DNA from: Diplolepis rosae
Taxonomy: Eukaryota; Arthropoda; Insecta; Hymenoptera; Diplolepididae
Assembly (NCBI GenBank): GCA_030998225.1
Contig: JAPYXD010000473.1
Location: forward strand, 42,109 to 106,108
Direction: 5' to 3'
Length of the DNA: 64,000 nt
A model generated the notes under the pieces. The model saw only the letters and a list, made by a program, of their open reading frames with translations, made no database searches and had not been told where the DNA came from. Positions 63,918 through 64,000 of this stretch are shown here, in pieces (the first letter of the stretch is position 1; every line of letters begins with the position of its first letter). The position numbers and the translations under genes are program-made.

Positions 63918-64000
63918 GTCAAATTCAACAACCTACATTTGATCAGTTCTTTACTTATTGTATTATTAATTAAGAAATGTAAATTTCAGATTATCGAATA
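63918..64000 (-). repeat. Inverted satellite sequence to the end of the window
   Basis: From gtcaaattcaacaacctac onward the sequence is the reverse complement of the A-unit tail: tattcgataatctgaaattt, catttct, aataatac, taagtaaagaactgatc, then gtaggttgttgaatttgac. Two or three substitutions distinguish it from typical tails. The forward tattcgataatcag (63905-63918) and the closing cagattatcgaata (63987-64000) form a near-perfect 14 bp inverted repeat with a loop of about 68 bases. The window ends inside the inverted part, so its extent is unknown. Confidence 0.93.

Noticed and set aside
1..64000. CRISPR array
   Set aside because: The period is regular, but there are no short direct repeats with unique spacers; the whole ~454 bp unit is repeated.
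1..64000. Transposon or retroelement array
   Set aside because: No long frame, terminal repeats, target-site duplications or poly-A tails are visible; units abut directly. An origin of the unit from an element fragment cannot be excluded.
63905..64000. Hairpin as a transcription terminator or telomere-like terminal structure
   Set aside because: The 14 bp arms with a ~68 base loop are a by-product of the orientation switch in satellite sequence; no telomeric repeat or gene is nearby.

Overview
The whole 64 kb window is one satellite DNA array. It holds no recognisable protein gene, RNA gene, transposon, CRISPR array or unique-sequence island. I counted 140 unit starts, each phased on gtttcaaaaag. 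The modal unit is 454 bp, with a common 453 bp subclass. All units run head to tail on the same strand until about position 63917, where the array flips orientation for the last ~83 bases. The sequence is AT-rich (about two thirds A+T by eye). Every six-frame ORF is short (under 100 codons), recurs with the repeat period, and usually opens at TTG rather than ATG. An array of this size and unit length indicates a eukaryotic nuclear genome and heterochromatin (centromeric, pericentromeric, subtelomeric or sex/B-chromosome type). I cannot name the lineage from the sequence.

Two parent unit forms explain most length classes. Form A (~454 bp) carries an A-specific ~68 bp module in its second half. 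Form B (~470 bp) lacks it but has a B-specific ~84 bp module in the middle. Units lacking both (386 bp at 5016) and carrying both (535 bp at 63060) also exist, as expected of recombination between A and B. Other rare lengths are explained individually: 445 (9 bp deletion), 444 (10 bp deletion), 391 (63 bp deletion), 538 (84 bp out-of-register duplication) and 616 (A joined to a B tail).

Layout: 1-2261, A units. 2262-20589, mixed A and B units, including a segment at 11948-15583 paralogous to 455-5015, and a three-unit higher-order repeat at 15584-18305. 20590-54075, a homogenised core with no B units, built from a few A subtypes (called P, Q, R, S and T here) in variable multi-unit higher-order patterns. 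54076-61688, a five-unit higher-order repeat of about 2354 bp, present three times and made of A subtypes that otherwise occur at the left end. 61140-62830, a cluster of small insertions that looks like consensus error. 63060-63917, a B/A hybrid and a truncated unit. 63918-64000, inverted sequence.

The picture is a tandem array evolving by unequal exchange and gene conversion: old, diverse units at both flanks and a recently amplified centre. Candidates for function are limited to sequence elements shared by every unit: a ~95 bp block conserved between A and B, and an 11 bp dyad. An A/B-derived set of overlapping short ORFs hints that the unit may have arisen from a coding fragment, but this is weak.
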